A DNA stretch of 64,000 nucleotides from Paenibacillus sp. J45TS6 (lineage in GTDB: Bacteria > Bacillota > Bacilli > Paenibacillales > Paenibacillaceae): assembly GCF_018403285.1 (NCBI RefSeq), contig NZ_BOSJ01000019.1, forward strand, positions 1 to 64,000, in the 5' to 3' direction. Made by a program: the position numbers and the translations under genes. The notes under the pieces are model-generated. The model was not told the DNA's origin. It did not search any database and saw only the letters and a list, made by a program, of their open reading frames with translations. This document shows, piece after piece, positions 37,085 to 46,188 of this stretch. Numbering within the stretch: the first letter of the stretch is position 1; each line of letters starts with the position of its first letter.

Positions 37085-37237
37085 GAAAGTAAGAACAAAG
37101 GGTACTAGAAACAAGACAATGATATACGTTATAAACAGTATTTGGATAATATGTGTCAGCACTGGTCAGTCTACGACAAAAGTTGAATAATTCAATTGTA
37201 AAAATCGTTCGTTTTTTATGTAAACACAATGAAAAGT

Positions 37238-37252
37238 GTGATAAGATATCAC
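37238..37252 (+). promoter_or_regulatory. palindrome upstream of phosphate transport genes
   Basis: GTGATA-AGA-TATCAC is a perfect inverted repeat containing a -10-like TAAGAT, 59 bases before the DUF47 gene. It could be an operator; the regulator is unknown. The surrounding 36990-37310 gap otherwise holds only the yerB terminator. Confidence 0.4.
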
Positions 37253-37310
37253 TTGTTGTCATTTCTTTTCATTAAATTTCACGTAATCTTTCTGTGAAGG
37301 GGATATAAAA

Positions 37311-37928
37311 ATGGCTTTTAAGAAGAAAAAAGATATTTTTTTCGAGTCACTCGAAAATATGGCGAATACCGTTGTACAAGCTGCAGACTACTTTGCACAG
37401 AACACCGGCGATCTAAGTAACATGGTTCAGTTCACTGACCAAATGAAAAAGTACGAGACCGAATGCGACAACTATACGCATACGATCATCAAAGAGCTTA
37501 ATAAAACATTTATCACACCGATTGAACGTGATGATATTATGGCTCTGGCGACAACACTTGACGATGTACTCGATGGACTTGAAGCAACGGCTTCCCGTTT
37601 CTATATGTACGATCTGAAAGAAGCGGACGAGTATATCATTCAGTTCTCCGAAATTCTTCGTGAGTCTGCTTATGAAATTCAGAAGGCGGTTCACCTCTTA
37701 TCACAGAAAAAATTGCTCGCGATCCGTGAGTATACGATTCGTCTGAATGATCTAGAGAATCAAGGAGACGAGCTTCTTCGTATCTGTACTAAAAACTTGT
37801 TTGCTTCCGTACAGGATCCAATCGAGCTGATTAAGCGTAAAGAAATCTACGAGCGCCTTGAGGCAACTACAGATTCCTGTGAACATGTTGCAAACTGTCT
37901 TGAGTCCATCATTATGCGGAATTCATAA
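37311..37928 (+). CDS. DUF47 (PhoU-like) phosphate transport accessory protein
   Basis: A 205-residue all-helical protein of the YkaA/DUF47 family, related in fold to PhoU. It begins FKKKKDIFFESLENMANTVVQAADYF and contains TPIERDDIMALATTLDDVLDGLEA, the Asp/Glu-rich metal-site region. These proteins are nearly always paired with a Pit transporter, as here (14-base gap to the next gene), and are thought to modulate it. ATG follows GAAGGGGAT. Confidence 0.92.
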   Translation: MAFKKKKDIFFESLENMANTVVQAADYFAQNTGDLSNMVQFTDQMKKYETECDNYTHTIIKELNKTFITPIERDDIMALATTLDDVLDGLEATASRFYMYDLKEADEYIIQFSEILRESAYEIQKAVHLLSQKKLLAIREYTIRLNDLENQGDELLRICTKNLFASVQDPIELIKRKEIYERLEATTDSCEHVANCLESIIMRNS

Positions 37929-37942
37929 GGAGTATGTGAGAT

Positions 37943-38935
37943 ATGGATATGGTAACTCCAGTATGGATTCTAGGGATCGTCGTCTTTTTGGCTTTGGCCT
38001 TTGACTTTATCAATGGATTTCATGATACAGCCAATGCCATTGCAACTTCGGTATCTACCCGTGCATTGACGCCGCGTCGTGCGATTCTTCTCGCAGCCAG
38101 TATGAACTTTATTGGAGCCCTGTTATTTACAGGGGTAGCGAAAACAATTGGGGGAAGCGTAGCTGATCCCACGAAACTAGATAACGGGATCAATATTGTT
38201 ATAGCGACGCTCATTGCCGCGATTATTTGGAATTTGGTCACTTGGTGGTTCGGACTTCCGTCTTCCTCTTCCCATGCACTGATTGGTGCACTGGCGGGGG
38301 CTGTATTCATCAGCGAACCAGGGAAGCTGAACTGGTCTGGATTCACTAGCATTGTAGAAGGTCTGATCTTGTCGCCGATTATCGCGTTCGCGATTGGGTA
38401 TGTGGTGATGACGATTCTGAAGTATATTTTTGCGAAACGCAGTCCGCATACGGTAAATAAAGGATTCCGAACAATGCAGATTTTCACAGCTGCCCTTCAA
38501 TCTTTTACACACGGAACGAACGATGCACAGAAAGCGATGGGGATTATTACATTTGCCCTCGTTGCCGGCGGCGTTCAGGATCATATGGAAGTTCCGCTGT
38601 GGGTTAAGATTGCAGCTGCAACAGCGATGGCGGGCGGTACAGCCATTGGTGGATGGAAAATTATCAAGACGATGGGTACGAAAATCTTCAAGATTGAGCC
38701 GATTAACGGCTTTGCAGCGGATTTCTCAGCTGCTTCCGTAATTTTCTCAGCTACGTTGCTTCATTTACCAGTAAGCACAACACATGCGATTACATCAGCG
38801 ATTCTCGGTGTTGGTTCTGCGAAACGTTTTTCAGCCGTCAAATGGTCTCTTGCAGGACGGATTGTAGTTACTTGGTTTATTACGATCCCGATTACCGGAG
38901 TTCTTGCAGGTGTAATTATGTACTTGTTCTTCTAA
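37943..38935 (+). CDS. pit: inorganic phosphate transporter, Pit family
   Basis: A 330-residue polytopic membrane protein carrying out low-affinity phosphate (metal-phosphate/H+) uptake. The duplicated Pit signatures are visible: DFINGFHDTANAIATSVSTRALTPR and WWFGLPSSSSHALIGAL in the first half, and ALQSFTHGTNDAQKAMGII and HLPVSTTHAITSAILGVGSAKR in the second. Co-transcribed with the DUF47 gene. Confidence 0.95.
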   Translation: MDMVTPVWILGIVVFLALAFDFINGFHDTANAIATSVSTRALTPRRAILLAASMNFIGALLFTGVAKTIGGSVADPTKLDNGINIVIATLIAAIIWNLVTWWFGLPSSSSHALIGALAGAVFISEPGKLNWSGFTSIVEGLILSPIIAFAIGYVVMTILKYIFAKRSPHTVNKGFRTMQIFTAALQSFTHGTNDAQKAMGIITFALVAGGVQDHMEVPLWVKIAAATAMAGGTAIGGWKIIKTMGTKIFKIEPINGFAADFSAASVIFSATLLHLPVSTTHAITSAILGVGSAKRFSAVKWSLAGRIVVTWFITIPITGVLAGVIMYLFF

Positions 38936-38963
38936 ACATCATAAATGTGGTTTTATATATAAG

Positions 38964-39022
38964 AAGAACCCAAATAACTCGTAAAGTGTGGATACTTTAT
39001 TACGAGTTATTTGGGTTCTTCA
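38964..39022 (+). terminator. terminator after pit
   Basis: A perfect 21-bp inverted repeat (arms 38964-38984 and 39000-39020, beginning AAGAACCCAAATAAC) with a 15-base loop. The T-run is short, but the stem is very strong. Confidence 0.85.
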
Positions 39023-39030
39023 CGCCTTTA

Positions 39031-39152
39031 TGTGGAAAATGTTCATAACTCTGTGAATATGGGGACATTTTCCTGAAGATAATAGCATTATAGAAGTTAT
39101 CCACTTGTGGACAGCCGGAATGCGGCTAAAGATCTTGTGAGTTTGTGAATAA
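39031..39152 (+). promoter_or_regulatory. cluster of DnaA-box-like sites
   Basis: Five 9-mers within 122 bases: TGTGGAAAA (39031), TGTGAATAT (39052), TTATCCACT (39097), TGTGGACAG (39106) and TGTGAATAA (39144; reverse complement TTATTCACA, a perfect match to TTATNCACA). They lie in the gap between pit and corA and may bind DnaA. Confidence 0.45.
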
Positions 39153-39242
39153 CATAGTTATCGGTTACAGGTTTATAGAGTGTAATAAAGAATGAGTACA
39201 TAACTTCTAGGAATGGATACTTGAAATGGAGGGGAAGCTCCC

Positions 39243-40202
39243 TTGATTCGTACACTGGCAATAACTCAGGAGCATGAGGTTGTCATGAATCAGCCGCTGC
39301 AGGAGATGAATCTTCAGGATTACACGTTTGTATGGGCCGACTTTAGCCGTCCAACCGAAGAAGAGACTCAGCTGCTTACTGACTATTTTCATTTTCATCC
39401 TCTCGCTGTTGAAGATTGTCTGCATGTACTTCAGCGTCCTAAGCTTGATTATTATGATGATGTATATTTTCTCGTACTGCACGCCCTTCGCATGGGAGAT
39501 GCAGAGCCGCTTGAGGTGGATTTATTCCTAGGCCCGAATTACCTGGTCTCTTATCATCATGATGAACTGGAGGAGATCAATCAGGCGTGGGAGTGGATTG
39601 CAGAACATGCGGGAGAACGAACCATTTGGAGTAAAGCTACTGTAGCTGTGGCTTATACCGTGATGGATAAGCTGGTAGATGGGTATTTTCCGATTCTCTT
39701 TGCTATTGAAGATGAGCTCGGGGAGCTGGAGGGACGAAGCAGTAATGAACCTGTTGATGAGCTGATGAATCAAGTATTTATGCTGAGAAGCAGGTTACTG
39801 CGACTGAGAAGGACTTTTGTGCCGATGAGAGACTTGTTATATCGGGTAGTTCATTCCCACAGGATCCAAGGTGGAAGTGAGCATAAGCTGTATTTTATAG
39901 ATATCTACGATCATCTGCTCAAGCTTACCGATATGCTCGAAGCAGATCGAGAAATGACAGCGGACCTCAGAGACAGTTATATCTCACTGAATTCAAACCG
40001 TATGAATAATATTATGAAAACACTCACTGTAATTACAACGATATTTATGCCACTAACTTTGATTGCAGGTATTTATGGGATGAACTTTGAACACATGCCA
40101 GAGCTGGGAGTAAAGTATGGGTATTTGAGTGTTCTTCTGTTTATGGGACTGCTTAGTGCAGGAATGATCTTCTGGTTTAAAAAACGAGGGTGGTTTCAGT
40201 AG
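39243..40202 (+). CDS. corA: CorA family magnesium/cobalt transporter
   Basis: A 319-residue CorA-like channel. It has a cytosolic N-terminal domain (DYTFVWADFSRPTEEETQLL, FHPLAVEDCLHVLQRPKLDYYDDVYFLVLH), a long stalk helix, and two C-terminal membrane helices separated by the GMN-containing loop (IAGIYGMNFEHMPEL). It ends in the basic tail KKRGWFQ. The start is TTG 39243, after GGAGGGG. Ion preference cannot be read from sequence alone. Confidence 0.93.
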   Translation: MIRTLAITQEHEVVMNQPLQEMNLQDYTFVWADFSRPTEEETQLLTDYFHFHPLAVEDCLHVLQRPKLDYYDDVYFLVLHALRMGDAEPLEVDLFLGPNYLVSYHHDELEEINQAWEWIAEHAGERTIWSKATVAVAYTVMDKLVDGYFPILFAIEDELGELEGRSSNEPVDELMNQVFMLRSRLLRLRRTFVPMRDLLYRVVHSHRIQGGSEHKLYFIDIYDHLLKLTDMLEADREMTADLRDSYISLNSNRMNNIMKTLTVITTIFMPLTLIAGIYGMNFEHMPELGVKYGYLSVLLFMGLLSAGMIFWFKKRGWFQ

Positions 40203-40258
40203 GATAAATAGAAGATTTAGATTGACCGATATGGAAAGAAGAACTGAAAAAATAGCAC

Positions 40259-40296
40259 AAGAGCACCCATCCCTTAAGGTAAAAGAGGGTGCTCTT
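40259..40296 (+). terminator. bidirectional terminator
   Basis: AAGAGCACCC / GGGTGCTCTT, a perfect stem between corA (+) and the convergent Pro/Gln-rich gene (-). Confidence 0.8.
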
Positions 40297-40325
40297 ATGA
40301 GCTGTCTTGTAGGGAACCGTGGAAA

Positions 40326-41033
40326 TTAATATCTTCTGGTTGCTGAGGGGTAGTAAGCCTTTGTTTTGGCTTCTTTACTCTTTTTTTTACCGGAAGAGTT
40401 ACTGCTGGATTTTTTAGAAGAACCGCTTTTGCTTTTGGAGTTTGATTTTTTTCTCTTTTTTCGCCGTTTCGGTGTATAATATTCTTCCTCATATAGCGGG
40501 GGCGGAGGAGAAGTACTGTCTTTGGCTGCTTTTGCAGCTGCGGCAGCGCCGAACGGCAGAAGACCTGTAACCAGTTTGAACATAGGAGCCATCTGCTGAA
40601 CTCCGTTAACGACCCTTTGAACTTTTCCCATTCCATCCATAATGCCATCAATGCCGCCCATACGATCAATGAACCCTTTCAGTTCTTTGAGATTGCCGCC
40701 GAGTCCGCTTAGGCTGTTAAGAATCCCGCCTCCTGCAGCAGCTTCTGCTGTGTCTGTAACAGCGGCCGTATCCTCTTGTGCTGTCTGGTTTGCAGGATAT
40801 ACGGGGGGTTGCTGAGCAAAATTTTGGCTTGGATATAAAGGTGCTCCCTGTTGCTGAGGTACGATCTGGGGCTGATTATAGGACTGCAAAGAGTAAGGGG
40901 GAGTCGCGGGTACAGGCATGGGCTGAGTATTATTGTACTGTGGAATACCTGGATAGGGGGTATACTGCTGCGGGTCTCGTAAAGCACGAGCCTGCCGGCT
41001 GCGTCTTCCATGGTATTGCTGAGACATGTTCAT
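40326..41033 (-). CDS. Pro/Gln-rich, Lys/Ser-tailed protein (YqfQ/VrrA-like)
   Basis: About 235 residues. The N-terminal ~85 residues are Pro/Gln/Tyr-rich and disordered. The middle has an amphipathic Gly/Leu segment (LKELKGFIDRMGGIDGIMDGMGKVQRVVNGVQQMAP) and a hydrophobic stretch (MFKLVTGLLPFGAAAAAKAA). The last ~55 residues are highly basic Lys/Ser repeats. The layout resembles Bacillus YqfQ (VrrA), whose function is unknown. ATG 41033 (or 41027) lies after AAAGGAAT. Confidence 0.65.
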   Translation of the reverse strand: MNMSQQYHGRRSRQARALRDPQQYTPYPGIPQYNNTQPMPVPATPPYSLQSYNQPQIVPQQQGAPLYPSQNFAQQPPVYPANQTAQEDTAAVTDTAEAAAGGGILNSLSGLGGNLKELKGFIDRMGGIDGIMDGMGKVQRVVNGVQQMAPMFKLVTGLLPFGAAAAAKAAKDSTSPPPPLYEEEYYTPKRRKKRKKSNSKSKSGSSKKSSSNSSGKKKSKEAKTKAYYPSATRRY

Positions 41034-41186
41034 CACATTCCTTTGCACATGATTTACCATAGTATATGTAACAATAACCTATAGGGTTTTAGAAAAGCCG
41101 CTTTTTTCCGTGATAATCGCGGATTTGGGCCGCTGCCTACTAGATCGAGACGAGATCAAAACACGTCGATAACGTCTAGATGCACA

Positions 41187-41216
41187 CATGATGTACACAT
41201 CATGAACTGTGGATAA
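41187..41216 (+). promoter_or_regulatory. palindrome and perfect DnaA box
   Basis: CATGATGT-AC-ACATCATG (41187-41204) is immediately followed by TGTGGATAA (41208-41216; reverse complement TTATCCACA, the consensus DnaA box). TGTGGACAA at 41245 is one base from consensus. Confidence 0.5.
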
Positions 41217-41288
41217 GAATTCTCATTTCGAGCTACAAGGAAAATGTGGACAAGTTTTTAAATACATTCGCCAGCAGAATTATTGTGT

Positions 41289-41392
41289 TATAATGTGTAG
41301 TGGCATTACGACAGGGGAAACCGATATACTAACGGTTTTATTCTGTAGCGCGTGAAACCGTTAATGCTTGAAATACCTACATAGGGTAGGTA
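41289..41392 (+). promoter_or_regulatory. structured leader of yerC
   Basis: A -10 TATAAT-like element at 41289-41294 is followed by a leader in which AACGGTTT (41331-41338) can pair either with AAACCG (41318-41323) or with AAACCGTT (41355-41362). It then has the hairpin TACCTAC-ATAGG-GTAGGTA (41374-41392). The mutually exclusive pairings suggest a switch, but no known riboswitch class was recognised and no T-run terminator is present. Confidence 0.45.
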
Positions 41393-41435
41393 CAATGGAG
41401 AAAGTAATCAGATAACCTTAGGGGATGATAAAATA

Positions 41436-41726
41436 ATGCAGCTGAAAAAGCTAGATGATAGAAGTATAGATCAATTATTTGAAGCGATTTTGACGCTTAA
41501 AGATATCGAAGAGTGTTATGTGTTTTTTGATGACTTGTGCACAGTGAACGAAATTCAGTCGCTGTCTCAGCGTCTGGAAGTAGCGCGTATGCTCGGCAAA
41601 GGAAATACGTATAACCAGATCGAATCCGAGACAGGAGCAAGCACAGCGACAATTTCTCGTGTGAAACGCTGCCTGAACTACGGAAATGACGGGTACAAAA
41701 TGGCGCTGGAGCGCCTCGGACGCTAG
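41436..41726 (+). CDS. yerC: YerC/YecD family TrpR-like protein
   Basis: A 96-residue all-helical DNA-binding protein of the TrpR-like YerC/YecD family. The C-terminal HTH is visible as LSQRLEVARMLGKGNTYNQIESETGASTATISRVKRCL. The target is not known. cbiX begins one base after its stop, so the two are co-transcribed and probably translationally coupled. Confidence 0.93.
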   Translation: MQLKKLDDRSIDQLFEAILTLKDIEECYVFFDDLCTVNEIQSLSQRLEVARMLGKGNTYNQIESETGASTATISRVKRCLNYGNDGYKMALERLGR

Positions 41727-41727
41727 G

Positions 41728-42543
41728 ATGAAACAGGGCGTTCTCATTATCAGCCATGGATCCAAGGATGCAGGCTGGACAGAACTTGTAGACGATGCGG
41801 TAGGGCAGCTTACGCTTTTGCAGCCTGCTCTTGTGGAAGCTTCTTTTCTCGAGAATGTAGAAGGAAGAGGAATTCAGGACGGGATTGACCGATTGGAAGC
41901 AGCAGGGGTAACCGATATTCTGGCAATTCCTTTGTTTGTTTCGGCGGGAAGTACGCATGTAGATGAGATTGGGTATGCTCTTGGTGCGAAGCCTTCCCCT
42001 GAGAAGGAAACGGATCTTGCTCCCTTTCGGATTTCGGCGAGACTGCATTTCGGATCTCCGCTTCATGATGATCCTCTGCTTGCTGATATGGTCTGGGATA
42101 AAGTGAAGTCCTTCTCGGAGGATCTATCTCGCGAAGTCATTCTACTCATTGGCCATGGTAGCCGCCATAATGGTTTCCTACAGCGATGGGAACAGGGTCT
42201 AGGAACACTTGCAGAGCGAGTGCAGACGATCAGCGGCGTTGCAAAAGCAGATTATGCTCTGCTGAATCCAGATCAGGTCAAGGAACGTGCAAGTTACTGG
42301 CGAGAACAAGGATACCGCGTGATTGCGGTTCCGCTGTTTCTGAGTGCGGGTTATTTTACCAATGTAGTTATTCCAAAACGTCTTGATGGGGTGGAAGTCA
42401 TCTATAGCGGTGAACGAACCTTGCTTCCTCATCCGCTGCTTCATACCTGGATTGAGAGACAAGTTGCCGCGATGCAGCAAGATGTAATCTCTCGTTCATA
42501 CGAAAGCACGGACAGCAGGATGAACAATAGGAGCAGTATTTGA
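41728..42543 (+). CDS. sirohydrochlorin chelatase, long CbiX type
   Basis: A 271-residue protein with two tandem CbiX-like halves: VLIISHGSKDAGWTELVD at the N-terminus and EVILLIGHGSRHNGFLQRW in the middle. Each has the metal/tetrapyrrole-binding His, and ADYALLNP and VPLFLSAGYFTNVVIPKRL follow. It inserts Co or Fe into sirohydrochlorin (cobalamin or siroheme synthesis); the metal cannot be decided here and no other pathway gene is nearby. ATG 41728 directly follows yerC. Confidence 0.88.
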   Translation: MKQGVLIISHGSKDAGWTELVDDAVGQLTLLQPALVEASFLENVEGRGIQDGIDRLEAAGVTDILAIPLFVSAGSTHVDEIGYALGAKPSPEKETDLAPFRISARLHFGSPLHDDPLLADMVWDKVKSFSEDLSREVILLIGHGSRHNGFLQRWEQGLGTLAERVQTISGVAKADYALLNPDQVKERASYWREQGYRVIAVPLFLSAGYFTNVVIPKRLDGVEVIYSGERTLLPHPLLHTWIERQVAAMQQDVISRSYESTDSRMNNRSSI

Positions 42544-42774
42544 ATATAGTGGAATACAAAATATAGCCTGGCTGATTGTCCTGACGTGATTACACGAATC
42601 AGATTGAAGACGACAGCTGGGTTTTTGTTGTATAATGAACTATCTGTGTCTGCACGTGAGATATAAGCATATGGGACACTAAAGAGCGTTTTTATTGGGA
42701 ATACTTTAGAAGAAACTATGCTGCACAAAAGGAACGGATATTTGCTAAAAGTAGGTGGCGTAAGGATCATGACG

Positions 42775-43656
42775 ATGAAAAAAGCGAGATTAATTTATAA
42801 CCCGACTTCGGGCCGGGAAGAAGCGAAAAGAAGACTTGTATCTATCTTACAGCGTCTTGATGAAGGTGGAATCGAAGCTTCCTGCCATGCAACGACAGGC
42901 GAAGGTGATGCAACGAGGGAAGCCTCGGAAGCAGTTGATCGCGGCTATGATCTCATTATTGCGGCCGGTGGAGACGGTACACTCTATGAAGTGATTAACG
43001 GAATGGCCCAAAAAGAAAATAGACCGCCGCTTGGTATTTTTCCGCTGGGAACCACCAATGATTTCGCAAGAGCGCTGGGAATTCCGCGTCACTGGGAAGA
43101 TTACTGCGACATGGTTATTCGTCAAGAGACCCGTCCCGTGGATCTTGGACTTGTGAATGATCGTTATTTTATTAATATAGCCGGCGGCGGAACGCTGACG
43201 GAACTCACATATGAAGTGCCAAGCAAACTGAAGACGATGATTGGTCAGCTTGCTTATTATATGAAGGGCATGGAGAAAATGACGAACCTGGCTCCGCAGG
43301 AGCTGTATATCCGTGCGAACGGACAGGAAGACATCCATGATGAATTTATGCTCTTTCTCATCGCAAACACAAACTCGGTAGGCGGTTTTGAGAAACTTGC
43401 TCCCGGAGCTACGATTGACGATGGTTTATTCGATGTCATTGCTCTCAAGAAGTGTAATCTCGCGGAGATGATTCGTCTCGTTAGGCTCGCACTGCGCGGA
43501 GAGCATCTGAACGACAAGAAGGTTATTCATTTTCAGACGGATTATATGGAAGTAAACTCCCCAGGTGAAGTACTGCTGAATCTGGATGGAGAACTGGGCG
43601 GACAGCTGCCTGCAACATTCCGTAATCTGCCGCATCACATTCAAATTTTCAGATAA
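42775..43656 (+). CDS. dgkB: diacylglycerol kinase (DgkB/YerQ family)
   Basis: Soluble lipid kinase of 293 residues phosphorylating diacylglycerol for phospholipid recycling. It shows MKKARLIYNPTSGREE, the nucleotide loop AAGGDGTLYEVINGMA, LGTTNDFARALGIP, NIAGGGTLTELTYEVPSKLKTM and the C-terminal LNLDGELGG. ATG 42775 gives the same start as B. subtilis DgkB and lies eight bases after TAAGGA; ATG 42769 is also possible. Confidence 0.95.
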   Translation: MKKARLIYNPTSGREEAKRRLVSILQRLDEGGIEASCHATTGEGDATREASEAVDRGYDLIIAAGGDGTLYEVINGMAQKENRPPLGIFPLGTTNDFARALGIPRHWEDYCDMVIRQETRPVDLGLVNDRYFINIAGGGTLTELTYEVPSKLKTMIGQLAYYMKGMEKMTNLAPQELYIRANGQEDIHDEFMLFLIANTNSVGGFEKLAPGATIDDGLFDVIALKKCNLAEMIRLVRLALRGEHLNDKKVIHFQTDYMEVNSPGEVLLNLDGELGGQLPATFRNLPHHIQIFR

Positions 43657-43712
43657 GAAAGATATTAAGAGAAATATGATCAATTTTACTATAGAAAGAG
43701 GAATTAGCTTAT

Positions 43713-45605
43713 ATGAATACAAACCGCAGCGGACGTGGAAAAAGCCGCCGGAACACAGAGCGCCAGGGCCAGGAAATGACAAGTGCAGGGAAATCGAAAA
43801 ATAATGCAGTTCGTCAGGACAGAGGGCGCGATAAGGCTGAGAAGACAGGATACGTAACAGGGAAATCAGGTAACAAGGAAGTTCTGAATGTAAGAAGAAC
43901 AGAGATGCGGCCGGAAGGCGAGGCATCTTTTTCTGCTGCTAAAGCGAGGGCAGAACAGTTGGAAGGTAGAGAAAGCCGTAAAACCGAGAAAAGAAGATCA
44001 GGAAGAGGGCGTTCGGGCAGTAATCGCGGCGGCAAGGACAGGCCTGCAAGAGATATTGCGGCTGAGCTCGGTTTGCCGGTAGCGAAGAACGACGAGACCG
44101 TGATCGATATCATCGGTATGAATCATGACGGCGAAGGAGTTGGACGTGCGGAAGGGTATACCTTGTTCGTAGCGGGCGCGCTTCCTGGCGAGAAAGTTCG
44201 CGTCAAAGTATTGAAGACAAAGAAACAGTACGGATATGCGAAACTGCTTGAGATTGTTGAAGCGAGCAAAGACCGTGTCTCTGCCCCTTGTCCCATCTAC
44301 GCACAGTGTGGCGGCTGCCAGCTGCAGCATATGAGCTACGAAGGACAACTTCACTGGAAACGCCAGATGGTTGTAGATAATCTGAAGCGGATCGGGAAAC
44401 TGAATGTTGCTGGCGAAAACGTGGGTAATGAAGTGCGCGCTCATCAAGATGTGGATAATGGAGATGCCGACAGCAGTCATCCACAAGTGGATAACCTTGG
44501 AGAAGGAACCGAAACTGTACACAGCAGTGGGGATAAAGCTGTGCATGAATGGATGAATGTTCCAAATGAGTCTGCTGGAATTACCGTTCTTCCTACGCTC
44601 GGTATGGACGAGCCTTGGCGTTACCGGAACAAAGCACAGGTGCCGATGGGCGAGATGGAAGGCGGCCTTATCGGTGGATTTTATGCGAAAGGCAGTCACA
44701 GGATCGTCGATATGGAGCGCTGCTTAATTCAGCATGAGCATAATGATGAAGTCGTTGAGCGTGTCAAAGAGATTGGCCGCCGCGTTGGGATTAGAGCATA
44801 TAACGAAGAGACAGGGCGCGGACTGCTGCGACATGTTGTCGTGAAGAAAGCGTTCCGCACTGGGGAGATGATGCTGGTCCTTGTCACGAATGGAGACAGT
44901 ATCCCGGAGAAGGATGAATGGATTCGCGGTATTCGTGAACAGCTTCCGCAGGTGACAAGTATCTGTCAGAACGTGAACACGAAGAAAACGAATGTGATTT
45001 TCGGGGATGTTACCCGCGTGTTATGGGGTAGTGAAGTGATCTATGACTATATCGGAGACGTGAAGTTTGCGATCTCGGCGCGTTCCTTCTACCAAGTGAA
45101 CCCGGTGCAGACGGAAGTGCTCTACGGTAAAACCGTAGAATATGCGGGTCTTACCGGCAAAGAGACCGTTATCGATGCGTATTGCGGGATTGGGACGATC
45201 TCTCTTTTCCTAGCGCAGCATGCGGAGCATGTGTATGGGGTCGAGATTGTGAAAGAAGCAATCGAGGATGCGAAGAAAAATGCTGAGCTGAATGGCATTA
45301 CGAACGCGACCTTTGAAACGGGGCCATCTGAGGATGTTATTCCGCAGTGGAAAGAACAAGGGATTACCCCAGACGTGATCGTTGTCGATCCGCCGCGTAA
45401 GGGCTGCGATCCGAGGCTGCTGGAGACGATTCTAGAGATGCGTCCGGAGCGGGTCGTGTATGTATCCTGTAATCCTTCGACACTGGCGAGAGATCTGCGT
45501 GTGCTCGAGGACGGTGGATACCGGACGACTGAGGTTCAGCCGGTGGATATGTTCCCACATACCGTTCACGTAGAATCCGTTGCGGTGTTAGTTAGGGATT
45601 TGTAG
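43713..45605 (+). CDS. rlmD: 23S rRNA (uracil-5-)-methyltransferase RlmD-like, with extended N-terminus
   Basis: SAM-dependent m5U methyltransferase (YerS/RlmCD-like), 630 residues. Residues 1-~125 are a basic, Arg/Lys/Ser-rich low-complexity extension not usual in the family. A TRAM domain follows at ~127-186. Cys193, Cys199, Cys202 and probably Cys337 are [4Fe-4S] ligands ([10 protein letters not shown]). Residues ~234-288 are an acidic insertion. The methyltransferase core has [26 protein letters not shown] and catalytic Cys in [17 protein letters not shown] follows AAGAGGAA. Lies just after dgkB. Confidence 0.9.
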   Translation: MNTNRSGRGKSRRNTERQGQEMTSAGKSKNNAVRQDRGRDKAEKTGYVTGKSGNKEVLNVRRTEMRPEGEASFSAAKARAEQLEGRESRKTEKRRSGRGRSGSNRGGKDRPARDIAAELGLPVAKNDETVIDIIGMNHDGEGVGRAEGYTLFVAGALPGEKVRVKVLKTKKQYGYAKLLEIVEASKDRVSAPCPIYAQCGGCQLQHMSYEGQLHWKRQMVVDNLKRIGKLNVAGENVGNEVRAHQDVDNGDADSSHPQVDNLGEGTETVHSSGDKAVHEWMNVPNESAGITVLPTLGMDEPWRYRNKAQVPMGEMEGGLIGGFYAKGSHRIVDMERCLIQHEHNDEVVERVKEIGRRVGIRAYNEETGRGLLRHVVVKKAFRTGEMMLVLVTNGDSIPEKDEWIRGIREQLPQVTSICQNVNTKKTNVIFGDVTRVLWGSEVIYDYIGDVKFAISARSFYQVNPVQTEVLYGKTVEYAGLTGKETVIDAYCGIGTISLFLAQHAEHVYGVEIVKEAIEDAKKNAELNGITNATFETGPSEDVIPQWKEQGITPDVIVVDPPRKGCDPRLLETILEMRPERVVYVSCNPSTLARDLRVLEDGGYRTTEVQPVDMFPHTVHVESVAVLVRDL

Positions 45606-45670
45606 ATAATGAATAAACTCATGCTATTCACAATAAACTCGTGCTAAAAATCGAATAAAGACGTGATAAA

Positions 45671-45735
45671 AGAGAGGAAAGGCTGAATGGAGGAAGGGGA
45701 AAAACCCAGCTCCATCAAGCCTTTCCTCTGTTTTT
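45671..45735 (+). terminator. terminator after rlmD
   Basis: A long, slightly imperfect stem: AGAGGAAAGGCT...ATGGAG with CTCCAT...AAGCCTTTCCTCT, then GTTTTT. Confidence 0.85.
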
Positions 45736-45768
45736 ATATCAAGACATTATTCAGATTATAATAAAGTC

Positions 45769-45838
45769 GTGATATAAAAAGTGGGGGAAGAAATTGAGAA
45801 AGTGACCGTTTTGTAGCAAGGGTTTATTCATACTGAAC
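45769..45838 (+). repeat. direct repeat, copy A
   Basis: About 70 bases starting GTGATATAAAAAGTGGGGGA and ending TTTATTCATACTGAAC, ~88% identical to 49705-49775 in the same orientation. Shorter relatives occur at ~45650-45695 and ~59128-59155. Origin unknown. Confidence 0.8.
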
Positions 45839-45849
45839 CAATATAATAG

Positions 45850-45889
45850 AAAGAGCGAATTTCTTAGAGTGGAATTCGTTCTTTTTGTT
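45850..45889. terminator. bidirectional hairpin terminator
   Basis: AAAGAGCGAATT / AATTCGTTCTTT with an 11-base loop, followed by TTGTTTTTC. Confidence 0.65.
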
Positions 45890-45904
45890 TTTCTAAGATT
45901 GAAG

Positions 45905-46028
45905 AAAAGCATGCTTTCAGTTCCACTTTTATATCGTACAACTGCTTGTAATTTTTCGTCTGAACTAAACTTAGTCATAAAAAACTGCACCTCATGTCAG
46001 ATAGGTGTCTAACATGAGGTGCAGTTCA
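45905..46028 (-). mobile_element. IS3-family end fragment
   Basis: Reading the minus strand from 46028: TGAACTGCACCTCATGTTAG at the tip is typical of IS150-group ends. Then comes a perfect 15-bp hairpin (arms 46012-46026 and 45983-45997), then ATG 45978 opening MTKFSSDEKLQAVVRYKSGTES, the usual start of IS3-family OrfA. Similarity stops near 45910. Only the left end remains. Confidence 0.75.
45910..45978 (-). pseudogene. IS3-family orfA remnant
   Basis: The first ~23 codons of an IS3/IS150-type orfA (MTKFSSDEKLQAVVRYKSG...) remain. The frame then runs into unrelated AT-rich sequence and the direct repeat. The HTH and all of orfB are missing, so no transposase is made. Confidence 0.7.
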
Positions 46029-46188
46029 ATAGACGGGTGGTTTTGTTTTTCTTCATCGCTATTAAAGATGATTCAAAGCAATAAATGTCCATATAGAAGC
46101 AACTTCTTGCTATAGGCATGGATAGGAGGAAATGATTAGACTAGTGGCATACATACGGAATTATACGCCGGAAAGGGATGGAGCCACT

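Noticed and set aside
45751-45990. A complete 79-residue minus-strand gene
   Set aside because: Only its first ~23 codons resemble IS3 OrfA. The rest runs through a terminator-like hairpin and the direct repeat, so it was called a remnant.
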